Shown: one piece after another, positions 33,786 to 41,732 of the stretch
Position numbering within the stretch: the stretch's first letter is position 1
Layout: every line of letters begins with the position of its first letter
From: [Mycobacterium] fortunisiensis
GTDB lineage: Bacteria; Actinomycetota; Actinomycetes; Mycobacteriales; Mycobacteriaceae
Length of the DNA: 64,000 bases
NCBI RefSeq assembly: GCF_019050325.1
Contig: NZ_VOMB01000009.1
Location: forward strand, 62,001-126,000
Direction of reading: 5' to 3'
The notes under the pieces: generated by a model
Told to the model about the DNA's origin: nothing
The model's database searches: none
What the model saw: only the letters and a program-made list of their open reading frames with translations
Made by a program: the position numbers and the translations under genes

Positions 33786-33946
33786 TGCGATAGGCGGTGA
33801 GATCTGCCACAACAGCAGGAGGCGGTGCCGATCCCTCACTCCCCGGTGGATAAAGTTCCAGCGGGCCCGTCAGAGGTACCCGGTCCGGGCAGCTTCGACG
33901 CGTGTTCGAAGCCAAGCAGACAGAGCAACGCCTATCTAGGAAGCAC

Positions 33947-35110
33947 ATGGATCTCTTCGAATATCAGGCGAAAGAGCTGTTCGCCAAGCACAACGTCCCC
34001 ACAACCCCGGGCCGCGTGACCGACTCGGCAGAAGATGCCAAGGCCATCGCCACCGAAATCGGCAAGCCCGTGATGATCAAGGCTCAGGTCAAGGTCGGCG
34101 GCCGCGGCAAGGCCGGTGGCGTGAAGTACGCCGCCACCCCTGACGACGCCTTCACCCACGCGACCAACATCCTCGGTCTCGACATCAAGGGTCACATCGT
34201 CAAAAAGTTGCTGGTGGCCGAGGCGAGCGACATCGCCGAGGAGTACTACATCTCCTTCTTGCTCGATCGGGCCAACCGCACCTACCTCGCCATGTGCTCG
34301 GTTGAGGGCGGCATGGAGATCGAGGAAGTGGCCGCCACCAAGCCCGAGCGGCTGGCCAAGGTGCCCGTCGACGCCGTCAAGGGTGTCGATCTGGCCTTCG
34401 CGCGTGAGATCGCCGAGAAGGGCCACCTGCCCGCCGAGGTGCTCGACGCCGCCGCGGTGACCATCCAGAAGCTGTGGGAGGTGTTCGTCAAGGAGGACGC
34501 CACCCTGGTTGAGGTCAACCCGCTGGTGCGCACGCCCGACGATCAGATTCTTGCTCTCGACGGCAAGGTCACCCTCGACGCCAACGCCGACTTCCGTCAG
34601 CCCGGCCACGCCGAGTTCGAGGACAAGGACGCGACTGATCCGCTCGAGCTCAAGGCCAAGGAGAACGACCTCAACTACGTCAAGCTCGACGGCGCGGTCG
34701 GCATCATCGGTAACGGTGCCGGGCTGGTCATGTCGACGCTGGACGTCGTCGCCTACGCCGGCGAGAAGCACGGTGGCGTCAAGCCGGCCAACTTCCTCGA
34801 CATCGGTGGCGGCGCCTCGGCCGAGGTGATGGCCAACGGTCTGGACGTCATCCTCAACGACAGCCAGGTCAAGAGCGTGTTCGTCAACGTGTTCGGTGGC
34901 ATCACCGCCTGTGACGCGGTGGCCAACGGCATCGTCCAGGCGCTGCAGATCCTCGGTGACGAGGCCAACAAGCCGCTGGTCGTCCGGCTGGACGGCAACA
35001 ACGTCGAAGAGGGCCGTCGCATCCTGGCCGAGGCCAACCACCCCCTGGTGATCCAGGCCGAGACGATGGACGCCGGTGCCGACAAGGCCGCCGAGCTGGC
35101 CAATAAGTAA
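33947..35110 (+). CDS. sucC: Succinyl-CoA synthetase beta subunit
   Basis: 387 aa, ADP/GDP-forming ligase of the TCA cycle. It starts [20 protein letters not shown] and has an ATP-grasp domain ([20 protein letters not shown]) and the CoA-ligase part with [23 protein letters not shown] 33947 follows AGGAAGC. It is followed after 12 bp by sucD. Equivalent to Rv0951. Confidence 0.97.
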   Translation: MDLFEYQAKELFAKHNVPTTPGRVTDSAEDAKAIATEIGKPVMIKAQVKVGGRGKAGGVKYAATPDDAFTHATNILGLDIKGHIVKKLLVAEASDIAEEYYISFLLDRANRTYLAMCSVEGGMEIEEVAATKPERLAKVPVDAVKGVDLAFAREIAEKGHLPAEVLDAAAVTIQKLWEVFVKEDATLVEVNPLVRTPDDQILALDGKVTLDANADFRQPGHAEFEDKDATDPLELKAKENDLNYVKLDGAVGIIGNGAGLVMSTLDVVAYAGEKHGGVKPANFLDIGGGASAEVMANGLDVILNDSQVKSVFVNVFGGITACDAVANGIVQALQILGDEANKPLVVRLDGNNVEEGRRILAEANHPLVIQAETMDAGADKAAELANK

Positions 35111-35122
35111 GGGAGACTTGCC

Positions 35123-36019
35123 ATGTCGATTTTTCTGAACAAAGACAGCAAGGTCATCGTCCAGGGCATCACCGGCGGTGAGGGCACCAAGCACACCGCT
35201 CTGATGCTCAAGGCCGGCACCCAGGTCGTCGGTGGCGTGAACGCGCGCAAGGCCGGCACCAAGGTCAGCCACAAGGACAAGGACGGCAACGACATCGAGC
35301 TGCCGGTGTTCGCATCGGTGGCCGAGGCCATGAAGGAGACCGGCGCCGACGTGTCGATCGCCTTCGTGCCGCCGGCCTTCTCCAAGGATGCCATCATCGA
35401 GGCCATCGACGCCGAGATCCCGCTGCTGGTGGTCATCACCGAGGGAATCCCGGTGCAGGACAGCGCTTATGCCTGGGCCTACAACGTCGACAAGGGTCAG
35501 AAGACCCGCATCATCGGGCCGAACTGCCCGGGCATCATCACCCCCGGTGAGTCGCTGGTCGGCATCACGCCGAACAACATCACCGGCAAGGGCCCGATCG
35601 GCCTGGTGTCGAAGTCGGGCACCCTGACCTACCAGATGATGTACGAGCTGCGCGATCTCGGCTTCTCGACCGCCATCGGCATCGGCGGCGACCCGGTCAT
35701 CGGCACCACCCACATCGACGCCATCGAGGCGTTCGAGAAGGATCCCGAAACCAAGATCATCGTGATGATCGGTGAGATCGGTGGCGACGCCGAAGAGCGT
35801 GCCGCCGACTACATCAAGGCCAACGTGACCAAGCCGGTTGTCGGCTACGTCGCGGGCTTCACCGCTCCGGAGGGCAAGACCATGGGCCACGCCGGCGCCA
35901 TCGTGTCGGGCTCGTCGGGCACCGCCGCGGCCAAGAAGGAAGCCCTCGAGGCTGCCGGGGTGAAGGTCGGCAAGACGCCGTCCGAGACCGCCAAGCTGGC
36001 CCGGGAGCTGCTCAGCTAG
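35123..36019 (+). CDS. sucD: Succinyl-CoA synthetase alpha subunit
   Basis: 298 aa. The CoA-binding N-terminus [20 protein letters not shown] and the C-terminal catalytic part with the phosphohistidine in [20 protein letters not shown] are intact; [17 protein letters not shown] is also typical. Forms the heterodimer with SucC. A strong terminator follows. Equivalent to Rv0952. Confidence 0.97.
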   Translation: MSIFLNKDSKVIVQGITGGEGTKHTALMLKAGTQVVGGVNARKAGTKVSHKDKDGNDIELPVFASVAEAMKETGADVSIAFVPPAFSKDAIIEAIDAEIPLLVVITEGIPVQDSAYAWAYNVDKGQKTRIIGPNCPGIITPGESLVGITPNNITGKGPIGLVSKSGTLTYQMMYELRDLGFSTAIGIGGDPVIGTTHIDAIEAFEKDPETKIIVMIGEIGGDAEERAADYIKANVTKPVVGYVAGFTAPEGKTMGHAGAIVSGSSGTAAAKKEALEAAGVKVGKTPSETAKLARELLS

Positions 36020-36046
36020 TTCCCCAGGTTCCCCGCGAGCAGACGC

Positions 36047-36082
36047 GAAACCCCCCTATTTCCCGTGAAGTAGGGGGGTTTC
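36047..36082. terminator. Bidirectional terminator after sucD
   Basis: 12-bp perfect stem GAAACCCCCCTA / TAGGGGGGTTTC with a 12-nt loop, between the convergent stops of sucD (36019) and the S9 peptidase (36097). Confidence 0.85.
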
Positions 36083-36096
36083 CCTCTGCTGGGCAG

Positions 36097-37965
36097 TTAA
36101 ACGCGACCACCCAGATGCTCGGCCAGGAACCGCTCGACGGCGTGGTACATGTCAATCTGGTTGTCCGGGTTGAGAAATCCGTGGCCTTCGTCCTCCTTGA
36201 CCAGGTATTCGACTTCGACGCCGCGCACCCGGAGCGCCTCCACGAGGTTGTCGGATTCGGCTTGGACGACGCGAGAGTCGTTGGCGCCCTGGATCACCAG
36301 TAGTGGAGTGCGGATCTGGTCGACGCGCGTGATCGGGGAGCGGGCCAGCATGTCGGCCTCCTGCGCCGGATCGTTGTGATCGCCGACGTACAGGTGCCAA
36401 TTGGTGGCCAGGAAGGGCCGCGCGACGTTCGGCAGTGTGCGCATGAAGTTGGCCAAGCTGGAGATGCCCACGTAGTCGATCGCCGCGGCGAAGACGTCCG
36501 GGGTGAAGGTGACCCCGACCAGTGCGGCATAGCCGCCGTAGGAGCCGCCGAAGATCGCCACCTTGTCGCGGTCGGCGTAGCCCTGCTTGACTGCCCAGTC
36601 CACCGCGTCGATCAGGTCGTCGTGCATCTTGCCGGCGAACTCACCGATCGCGGCCTTGGTGAATGCCTTGCCGAAGCCGGTGGAGCCGCGAAAGTTGACC
36701 TGTAGCACGGCATATCCGCGGTTGGCCAGCATCTGCACGTCGGGCTGGAATGACCAGACATCACGCGACCACGGGCCGCCGTGCACCAGCAGCACCATGG
36801 GCAAGTTGGTCGGTTCGATGCCGACGGGCAGGGCCAGATACGACTGCAGTTCCAATCCATCGCGTGCGGTGATGGTCACCGGGGTCATCGGTGCAAGTGA
36901 ATCTGAATTCAGATTCGGATATGGCCGGAACAGCATCCGGCTTTCCCCGGTGGCGTGGTCATAGAGATAGGCGACGGCGGGATCGCGGTCGTGGGTGAAG
37001 TTGACCACCCAGCGTTGTCCACTGTCGTCAGACGAGATGCCGGCGAGGTCGCCGTCGGACAGTTTGGTCAGATTCTCCAGTACCGCAGCGAAATCGGGGT
37101 CCAGGGCATGGATCACCTGCCGTTCCCCGTAGTAGCGGGCGCCGATGAGTTCGCCGGTGCGCTCGCTGAGGATCAATGGTGACGGCAGCACCATCTGCGC
37201 GGCCAGGTCGAACGTCGGGTGGCTGTCCACCTCGGTCTCGGCGCCGGTGGCCACGTCGATACGGACCAGGCGGCTGCGGTCGGTACCGGTGTTGGCGCCC
37301 AGCCAGATACCGCTGCCGTCGGGGGTGACGGTGATCGGAAAAATGCCCAGCGGATAGTCGGTGCCGTCGAAGGTGGTGATCGTGCGCAGCGAGTTGGCCG
37401 ACGAATCCCATTGTGAGAGTTCCACATCGCCGTCGGTCGTCATCGTCGAGCTGAACAGCTCACCGGTTCGGCTGGAAAGCCAACTGATCACGTTGCCCGG
37501 GTTCTGCGCGAGCAGTGTGAGTTCCCCGGTGGCGATGTCGAGTTCGTAGGCGTCGAACAGTTCCGGTGTGCGGTTGTTGATCTGGACGATGGCCTTGCCG
37601 GGGCGGCCCTTGGGCAGGCCGAGTTCGGTGCGGCACCCCGGGAACGGGGTGAGATCGACCGCGGGGGTGTCCGGATTGTCCAGGTCGACGCGGTAGACAT
37701 GCCAGTTCTCGTCGCCGCCGGTGTCCTGCAGATAGAGCAGCCAGCGCGGGTTGTCGGTCCAGTAATAGATGTAGACACTGCGGGTTTCGTCCGCGGTGAC
37801 GCACCGTGGTGAGGCGTCACCGGCCAGATCCTGAACCCAGACGTTGAGGCGGTTCTTCCACGGCGCCAGATAGGCGATCCTGGTGCCGTCGGGGGAGATC
37901 TTGGCGGCCGTGCGTTCGGGCGGGCGGAAGAACTCTTCGACCGAGATCAGTTCGGGCAGGGCCAT
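36097..37965 (-). CDS. S9-family (prolyl-oligopeptidase/acylaminoacyl) serine peptidase
   Basis: 622 aa. Residues about 1-370 form a predicted beta-propeller (repeats such as SPDGTRIAYLAPWKNRLNVW and VTPDGSGIWLGANTGTDRSR); the C-terminal alpha/beta hydrolase holds the triad: Ser in FGGSYGGYAALVG, Asp in IQGANDSRVV and His in DEGHGFLNPDN. It hydrolyses short peptides or acyl-peptides in the cytosol; no signal peptide. ATG 37965 has AGGAG 6 bp upstream. It lies 19 bp after the TetR gene on the same strand and is very likely its co-regulated target. Confidence 0.93.
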   Translation of the reverse strand: MALPELISVEEFFRPPERTAAKISPDGTRIAYLAPWKNRLNVWVQDLAGDASPRCVTADETRSVYIYYWTDNPRWLLYLQDTGGDENWHVYRVDLDNPDTPAVDLTPFPGCRTELGLPKGRPGKAIVQINNRTPELFDAYELDIATGELTLLAQNPGNVISWLSSRTGELFSSTMTTDGDVELSQWDSSANSLRTITTFDGTDYPLGIFPITVTPDGSGIWLGANTGTDRSRLVRIDVATGAETEVDSHPTFDLAAQMVLPSPLILSERTGELIGARYYGERQVIHALDPDFAAVLENLTKLSDGDLAGISSDDSGQRWVVNFTHDRDPAVAYLYDHATGESRMLFRPYPNLNSDSLAPMTPVTITARDGLELQSYLALPVGIEPTNLPMVLLVHGGPWSRDVWSFQPDVQMLANRGYAVLQVNFRGSTGFGKAFTKAAIGEFAGKMHDDLIDAVDWAVKQGYADRDKVAIFGGSYGGYAALVGVTFTPDVFAAAIDYVGISSLANFMRTLPNVARPFLATNWHLYVGDHNDPAQEADMLARSPITRVDQIRTPLLVIQGANDSRVVQAESDNLVEALRVRGVEVEYLVKEDEGHGFLNPDNQIDMYHAVERFLAEHLGGRV

Positions 37966-37984
37966 ATCGCTCCTATCGTGGTGT

Positions 37985-38611
37985 TCATTGGGGTTCGACG
38001 GGGCCGCCCAACCGGCCGTTGGTGGCGTCGCGGATGGCACGGTCGATCAATGCGAGTGCCTGCTCTTCGGTGACTTTCTTGCCGTCGACGATCACTGCGG
38101 TGCTGACGTCCTCGTCGACCACGCGGAACGCTCCGGTGACGGCGGCCGCGCACAGTCGAACGGTGAGATCTGTTGCGGGCAGGCCCAGTCGATCGGCGAT
38201 CACCGGGATGAAGCCCTGCTCCATCCGGTCGTGCACCATGAGGTACGCCGTGCGCAGGGCGGGCTCGGACGCGGTCATGGTGGCGATCCGCATCGCGCTG
38301 ATCTCGTCCTGGACGTCTTGGGGTGCCAACGGATGTGAAATGCCGTCGGCGGCAAGATGTTCAGCCAACGAGAGCTCAGGCGGCCAGCGGTTGAGGATGT
38401 CGATGAAGCGGTCTGCGGACTTGGCCAGCACGGGTTCGACGCAGCTCTCCTTGGCGCGGAAGTAGCGCCAGATGGTGCGGGTGGAAAGCCCTGCGGCGGC
38501 GGCGATGTCGTCACCGCTGGTGCCTGCGACGCCGCGCTCCCAGAACAGCTTGCAGGCGTGCCGTGACACCGCAAGCCGTGCCTGATCCTGCTTTTCGCCG
38601 ATGGCCCTCAC
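37985..38611 (-). CDS. TetR-family transcriptional repressor
   Basis: 208 aa. The N-terminal helix-turn-helix is standard (AVSRHACKLFWERGVAGTSG, DDIAAAAGLSTRTIWRYF); the ligand domain is unclassified. GTG 38611 is taken as start, although a full GGAGGTGA anti-SD match overlaps it, so initiation slightly downstream (the only candidate is a rare ATC at 38602) is conceivable. Two copies of a 15-bp palindrome lie immediately upstream, typical of autoregulation. First gene of an operon with the S9 peptidase, which may act on the inducer or be controlled by it (inference). Confidence 0.9.
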   Translation of the reverse strand: MRAIGEKQDQARLAVSRHACKLFWERGVAGTSGDDIAAAAGLSTRTIWRYFRAKESCVEPVLAKSADRFIDILNRWPPELSLAEHLAADGISHPLAPQDVQDEISAMRIATMTASEPALRTAYLMVHDRMEQGFIPVIADRLGLPATDLTVRLCAAAVTGAFRVVDEDVSTAVIVDGKKVTEEQALALIDRAIRDATNGRLGGPVEPQ

Positions 38612-38621
38612 CTCCAGAAAT

Positions 38622-38660
38622 TGTCACTTAGTGACAGCTCCAATGTGTCACTAAGTGACA
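38622..38660. promoter_or_regulatory. Duplicated TetR operator
   Basis: TGTCACTTAGTGACA (38622-38636) and TGTCACTAAGTGACA (38646-38660), 24 bp centre to centre, i.e. each palindrome TGTCAC-TWA-GTGACA. It starts 11 bp before the TetR start codon and must overlap the promoter. Palindrome length fits a TetR dimer; two dimers could bind side by side. Confidence 0.8.
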
Positions 38661-38698
38661 GGACCGTCAAGTGCTGCTGGTGAGAGCCATTTTCGTTT

Positions 38699-38762
38699 GT
38701 CGCTTTCCACACCTGGGCTGCTCTGCGACGAGTCGAACAACCCGGGCGTAGGAAACGGCGAC
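38699..38762. repeat. Intergenic palindromic repeat, copy C
   Basis: Arms GTCGCTTTCCACACCTGGGC and (reverse complement) GTTTCCTACGCCCGGGTTGT, 10 bp 3' of the lipoprotein gene at 38773. Confidence 0.7.
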
Positions 38763-38772
38763 ACGCCAGGGA

Positions 38773-39354
38773 CTAGAAAGCCCAGCTCCCACGGGGTGAG
38801 ATGACGAAACCGTGGCGATAGGCGGTGTGGCAGGCGATGAAATCGTCGCCGGCGGCGCAACCGGAGTCGTTGACCACAAGCTTCTGGCCTGCGGCCAGTT
38901 CACGAGGTTCGTGGTCCTTGTCCCACAGGCTGCCGCGGGCATAGGTGAATTCGAAGCCACCGTCGGAAGTTTCGCTCACGGATTGGACCACGGTGTCCCA
39001 CGCCGGTGCCTTCCCCGGCAGGTCTTGGCCACCGGCGTCGCTGGGAAACCCAGGCAGCTGCGCGGCGCGGCAGTCGATCATGCCCAGACCGTCGACTCCG
39101 GTGGTTTGGCCGTACACATTGGCCAGGCAGGTGATATCGCCGGCTTTGAACGTGACCTGGGTGTCGTGGTGCCAATTGGTGGTGGTGTAGGCCGCGAGGT
39201 CGGCGGTGTGGAACGGGTCGAGGTCCGGGAAGACGCCAGGCGGGGGAGAAGGGTACGAGCGTGGCCCCGAAATCGCCTGCCCATCAAGTGTTGTGGCGCA
39301 CGAAGGTAGCGTCGACATCAATACCGCGGCGGCGAGGGCCGAGGCGAGACGCAT
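38773..39354 (-). CDS. Mycobacterial lipoprotein of unknown function
   Basis: 193 aa. ATG 39354 gives a signal peptide ending in a lipobox (STLPSC, Cys19). The mature part has several cysteines (TCLANVYG, IDCRAAQLPG, SGCAAGDDFIACHTAYRHGF) and ends HGFVISPRGSWAF. The gene at 41187 ends HGFVLTPDRTTLF after a similar ACR..E segment, so the two are distant relatives with a shared C-terminal module. An in-frame extension to 39534 lacks signal-peptide character. No enzymatic motif. Confidence 0.75.
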   Translation of the reverse strand: MRLASALAAAVLMSTLPSCATTLDGQAISGPRSYPSPPPGVFPDLDPFHTADLAAYTTTNWHHDTQVTFKAGDITCLANVYGQTTGVDGLGMIDCRAAQLPGFPSDAGGQDLPGKAPAWDTVVQSVSETSDGGFEFTYARGSLWDKDHEPRELAAGQKLVVNDSGCAAGDDFIACHTAYRHGFVISPRGSWAF

Positions 39355-39630
39355 CAGAAGGTCCAACTGCCCGATGGTTGCAGGACAAAGCCGTGCCTGT
39401 GGTCGGCGTCGATGCAGGCTGAGCCGATTCCTCGGCGTCTTCCTCGTGGCTTTTCCGGCGGTCGATCGGCCGGCGGCTGCCATTCGTGAGTGAGTGCCGC
39501 GGTATCCACTCTCAAGGGCTGCGTCACGCATCAACAGTAATGCCGCTGATGACGGCAGCTCGGCACCGATTTCACGAGCGAAACCCCGATCGGTTAGCCT
39601 CGCGAATTAACACCCGTCAAGGAGATTGCC

Positions 39631-41157
39631 ATGGTTGACCCGCGCACCCCCGTCATCGTCGGCGTCGGACAGTTCACCGAACGCATCGATCTCGATGGCT
39701 ATCGCGGGATGTCCTCGGTAGAGCTGGCCACCGAGGCCGCCAAGGCCGCCCTGCACGATTGCGGGGCCGACGCTGCCGCTGTGGCGGCGGCCATCGACAC
39801 CGTGGCAGGTACCCGCCAGTTCGAGATCTCCGGCCCGCAGTCGGCCACGCTGGGAATCTCCAACAACTACCCGCGCTCGGTGGCACGCAACGTCGGCGCC
39901 GAGCCGGCCCGCGCCATCCTCGAGGTCATCGGCGGGCAGAGCCCCCAGCACCTGGCCACCGAGTTCGCCGGCGCCATCGCGGCCGGCGACGCTGAGGTGG
40001 TGCTGCTGTTCGGCTCGGAGAACACCTCCACGCTGCGCCACTTCGCCAAGCGCGAGGACAAGCCAGACCATTCCGAGACCATCGACGGTCAGCTGGAGGA
40101 CCGCGGCTACGGCTACGACGGGATCTTCGACGAGTACACCATCAAGCACGGGCTGATCGGCGCCCCGGTGCAGTACGGCCTGTTGGAGAACGCGCGTCGG
40201 GCGCGGCTGGGATTGTCCGTCGGCGATTACCGCTCAAGGATGGCCGAGCTGTTCGCCCCGTTCTCGAAAGTTGCGGCCAAGAACCCGTACTCGTCGTCGC
40301 CGGTGGAGCGTTCAGCCGAGGAGCTGGCCACCGTCACCGAGAGCAACCGGATGATCTGTGACCCGTACCCGCGCATGATGGTGGCGCGCGATCAGGTCAA
40401 CCAGGGTGCGGCTGTGCTGTTGATGTCGGTCGAGTCCGCGCAGAAACTCGGTGTGCCCGAGGAGAAGTGGGTGTACCTGCGCGGGCATGCGGATATGAAA
40501 GAAATCAAGCTGCTCGAGCGTGCCGAACTCGGTTACAGCGATGCCGCGGTGATCGCGGTGAACGAGGCGCTGCGGGTCGCCGGCATCGGCCTCGACGACG
40601 TCGCGGCCTTCGACCTCTACAGCTGCTTCCCCTTCCCGGTGTTCAACATCTGTGACGGCACCGGTTTGGCCCCCGACGACGAACGCGGCCTGACGCTCAC
40701 CGGTGGACTGCCATTCTTCGGCGGCCCCGGCAACAACTACTCGATGCATGGCATCGCCGAAGCCGTCAACGAGATGCGGGACAAGCCAGGGCAATTCGCG
40801 CTCGTCGGCGGCAACGGCGGTATCGCGAGCAAATACTCGGTCGGCATCTACTCCACCGAGCCCGCCGACTGGGTGCCTGACAACAGCGCCGCCCTGCAGG
40901 GAGAGTTCAATGCGCAAGAGCGCGTCGCGATTGCCGAAAAGGCCGACGGCGCAGCCACCATCGAGACCTACACGGTGCGCTACGACTGGACGCCGCGCAC
41001 CGGCATTATCGTCGGCCGGCTGGATTCTGATGGCAGCCGCTTCTTGGCGACGACCACCGACGACGCGCTGGTGGCGTTGCTGACCGACGGCGAGCCGCTG
41101 GGCGCGAAGATCGTCGTCGAATCCAGCGAGAAGCGGAACACCGCGACGTTGGCGTAG
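39631..41157 (+). CDS. Thiolase-fold protein (acetyl-CoA acetyltransferase-like) without the usual catalytic Cys
   Basis: 508 aa. Thiolase fold: TPVIVGVGQFTERIDLDGYR at the start, AGDAEVVLLFGSEN after the nucleophile loop, a DLYSCFPFPVFNI segment, and a C-terminal extension of about 100 residues (IETYTVRYDWTPRTGIIVGR) as in the SCP2-thiolase/DUF35-partner group (Rv1867 type). At the nucleophile position, where thiolases have Q-C-(A/S)-S/G, this protein has VIGGQSPQHLA; the later G-H-P is FGGPG. It may therefore be non-catalytic or use other residues. ATG 39631 has AAGGAGA upstream. Confidence 0.82.
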   Translation: MVDPRTPVIVGVGQFTERIDLDGYRGMSSVELATEAAKAALHDCGADAAAVAAAIDTVAGTRQFEISGPQSATLGISNNYPRSVARNVGAEPARAILEVIGGQSPQHLATEFAGAIAAGDAEVVLLFGSENTSTLRHFAKREDKPDHSETIDGQLEDRGYGYDGIFDEYTIKHGLIGAPVQYGLLENARRARLGLSVGDYRSRMAELFAPFSKVAAKNPYSSSPVERSAEELATVTESNRMICDPYPRMMVARDQVNQGAAVLLMSVESAQKLGVPEEKWVYLRGHADMKEIKLLERAELGYSDAAVIAVNEALRVAGIGLDDVAAFDLYSCFPFPVFNICDGTGLAPDDERGLTLTGGLPFFGGPGNNYSMHGIAEAVNEMRDKPGQFALVGGNGGIASKYSVGIYSTEPADWVPDNSAALQGEFNAQERVAIAEKADGAATIETYTVRYDWTPRTGIIVGRLDSDGSRFLATTTDDALVALLTDGEPLGAKIVVESSEKRNTATLA

Positions 41158-41186
41158 CGCAACCCGTTCAGGTGGCTCGGGCATGC

Positions 41187-41732
41187 TCAGAAGAGCGTGG
41201 TGCGATCCGGGGTCAACACAAACCCATGCTCGCCCACCCGGCATGCCGTCATCTCGTGGTCGACGCCGCACACGAGGTCATCTTTCGGATACTGCAGCAC
41301 ATGCCGTTCGGGTAGGTCGGGCGGCGGTACTGCTTGAGAATCGGTCGCGGCGGTCAGCTGTCGGATTGTTGCGGGGGACTGCCGTTCAGCTGTCACAAGC
41401 CAAGTGCCGGGACCCTTGTCAGGACGCGGCCCCCAGCACTGAATCCTCGCGTACCGAGGGGCGGGATAGTCATTCGATGAACACGTCTGGCCATTCGGCG
41501 CCCGGAACCCATAGCCTGAATAGTTCTGTCCGCCACGGAAATACGTGTTGTGAGCGGCGGGCTCAAATGTGCTCATGTCGGGGAAATCGACACTAGCTGG
41601 GACTGGTTGGGACGGCGATTCCGACGGAGATGTCGGCGGTGCGAGTGGTGCAGTGGAGGTGGGGCCTGAGCATCCTGTCAGTGGTACGACGCTGACCAAC
41701 GCGAGAAATGCAATCAACACCCTCGTATACAT
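41187..41732 (-). CDS. Lipoprotein downstream of the WXG100-type gene
   Basis: 181 aa. Signal peptide with lipobox (PLTGC, Cys about 21), a Pro/Ser/Thr linker, then a domain with cysteines (QTCSSNDYP, RIQCWGPRPDKGPGTWLV, DLVCGVDHEMTACR) ending HGFVLTPDRTTLF. Same C-terminal module as the 38773 lipoprotein. The ATG at 41732 overlaps the stop of the upstream gene (TGATG), so the two products are translationally coupled and probably act together. Function unknown. Confidence 0.8.
   Translation of the reverse strand: MYTRVLIAFLALVSVVPLTGCSGPTSTAPLAPPTSPSESPSQPVPASVDFPDMSTFEPAAHNTYFRGGQNYSGYGFRAPNGQTCSSNDYPAPRYARIQCWGPRPDKGPGTWLVTAERQSPATIRQLTAATDSQAVPPPDLPERHVLQYPKDDLVCGVDHEMTACRVGEHGFVLTPDRTTLF

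Noticed and set aside
33932-35890. 652-codon open frame antisense to sucC-sucD
   Set aside because: Spans both convincing suc genes and their junction; composition is that of a reverse-frame shadow.
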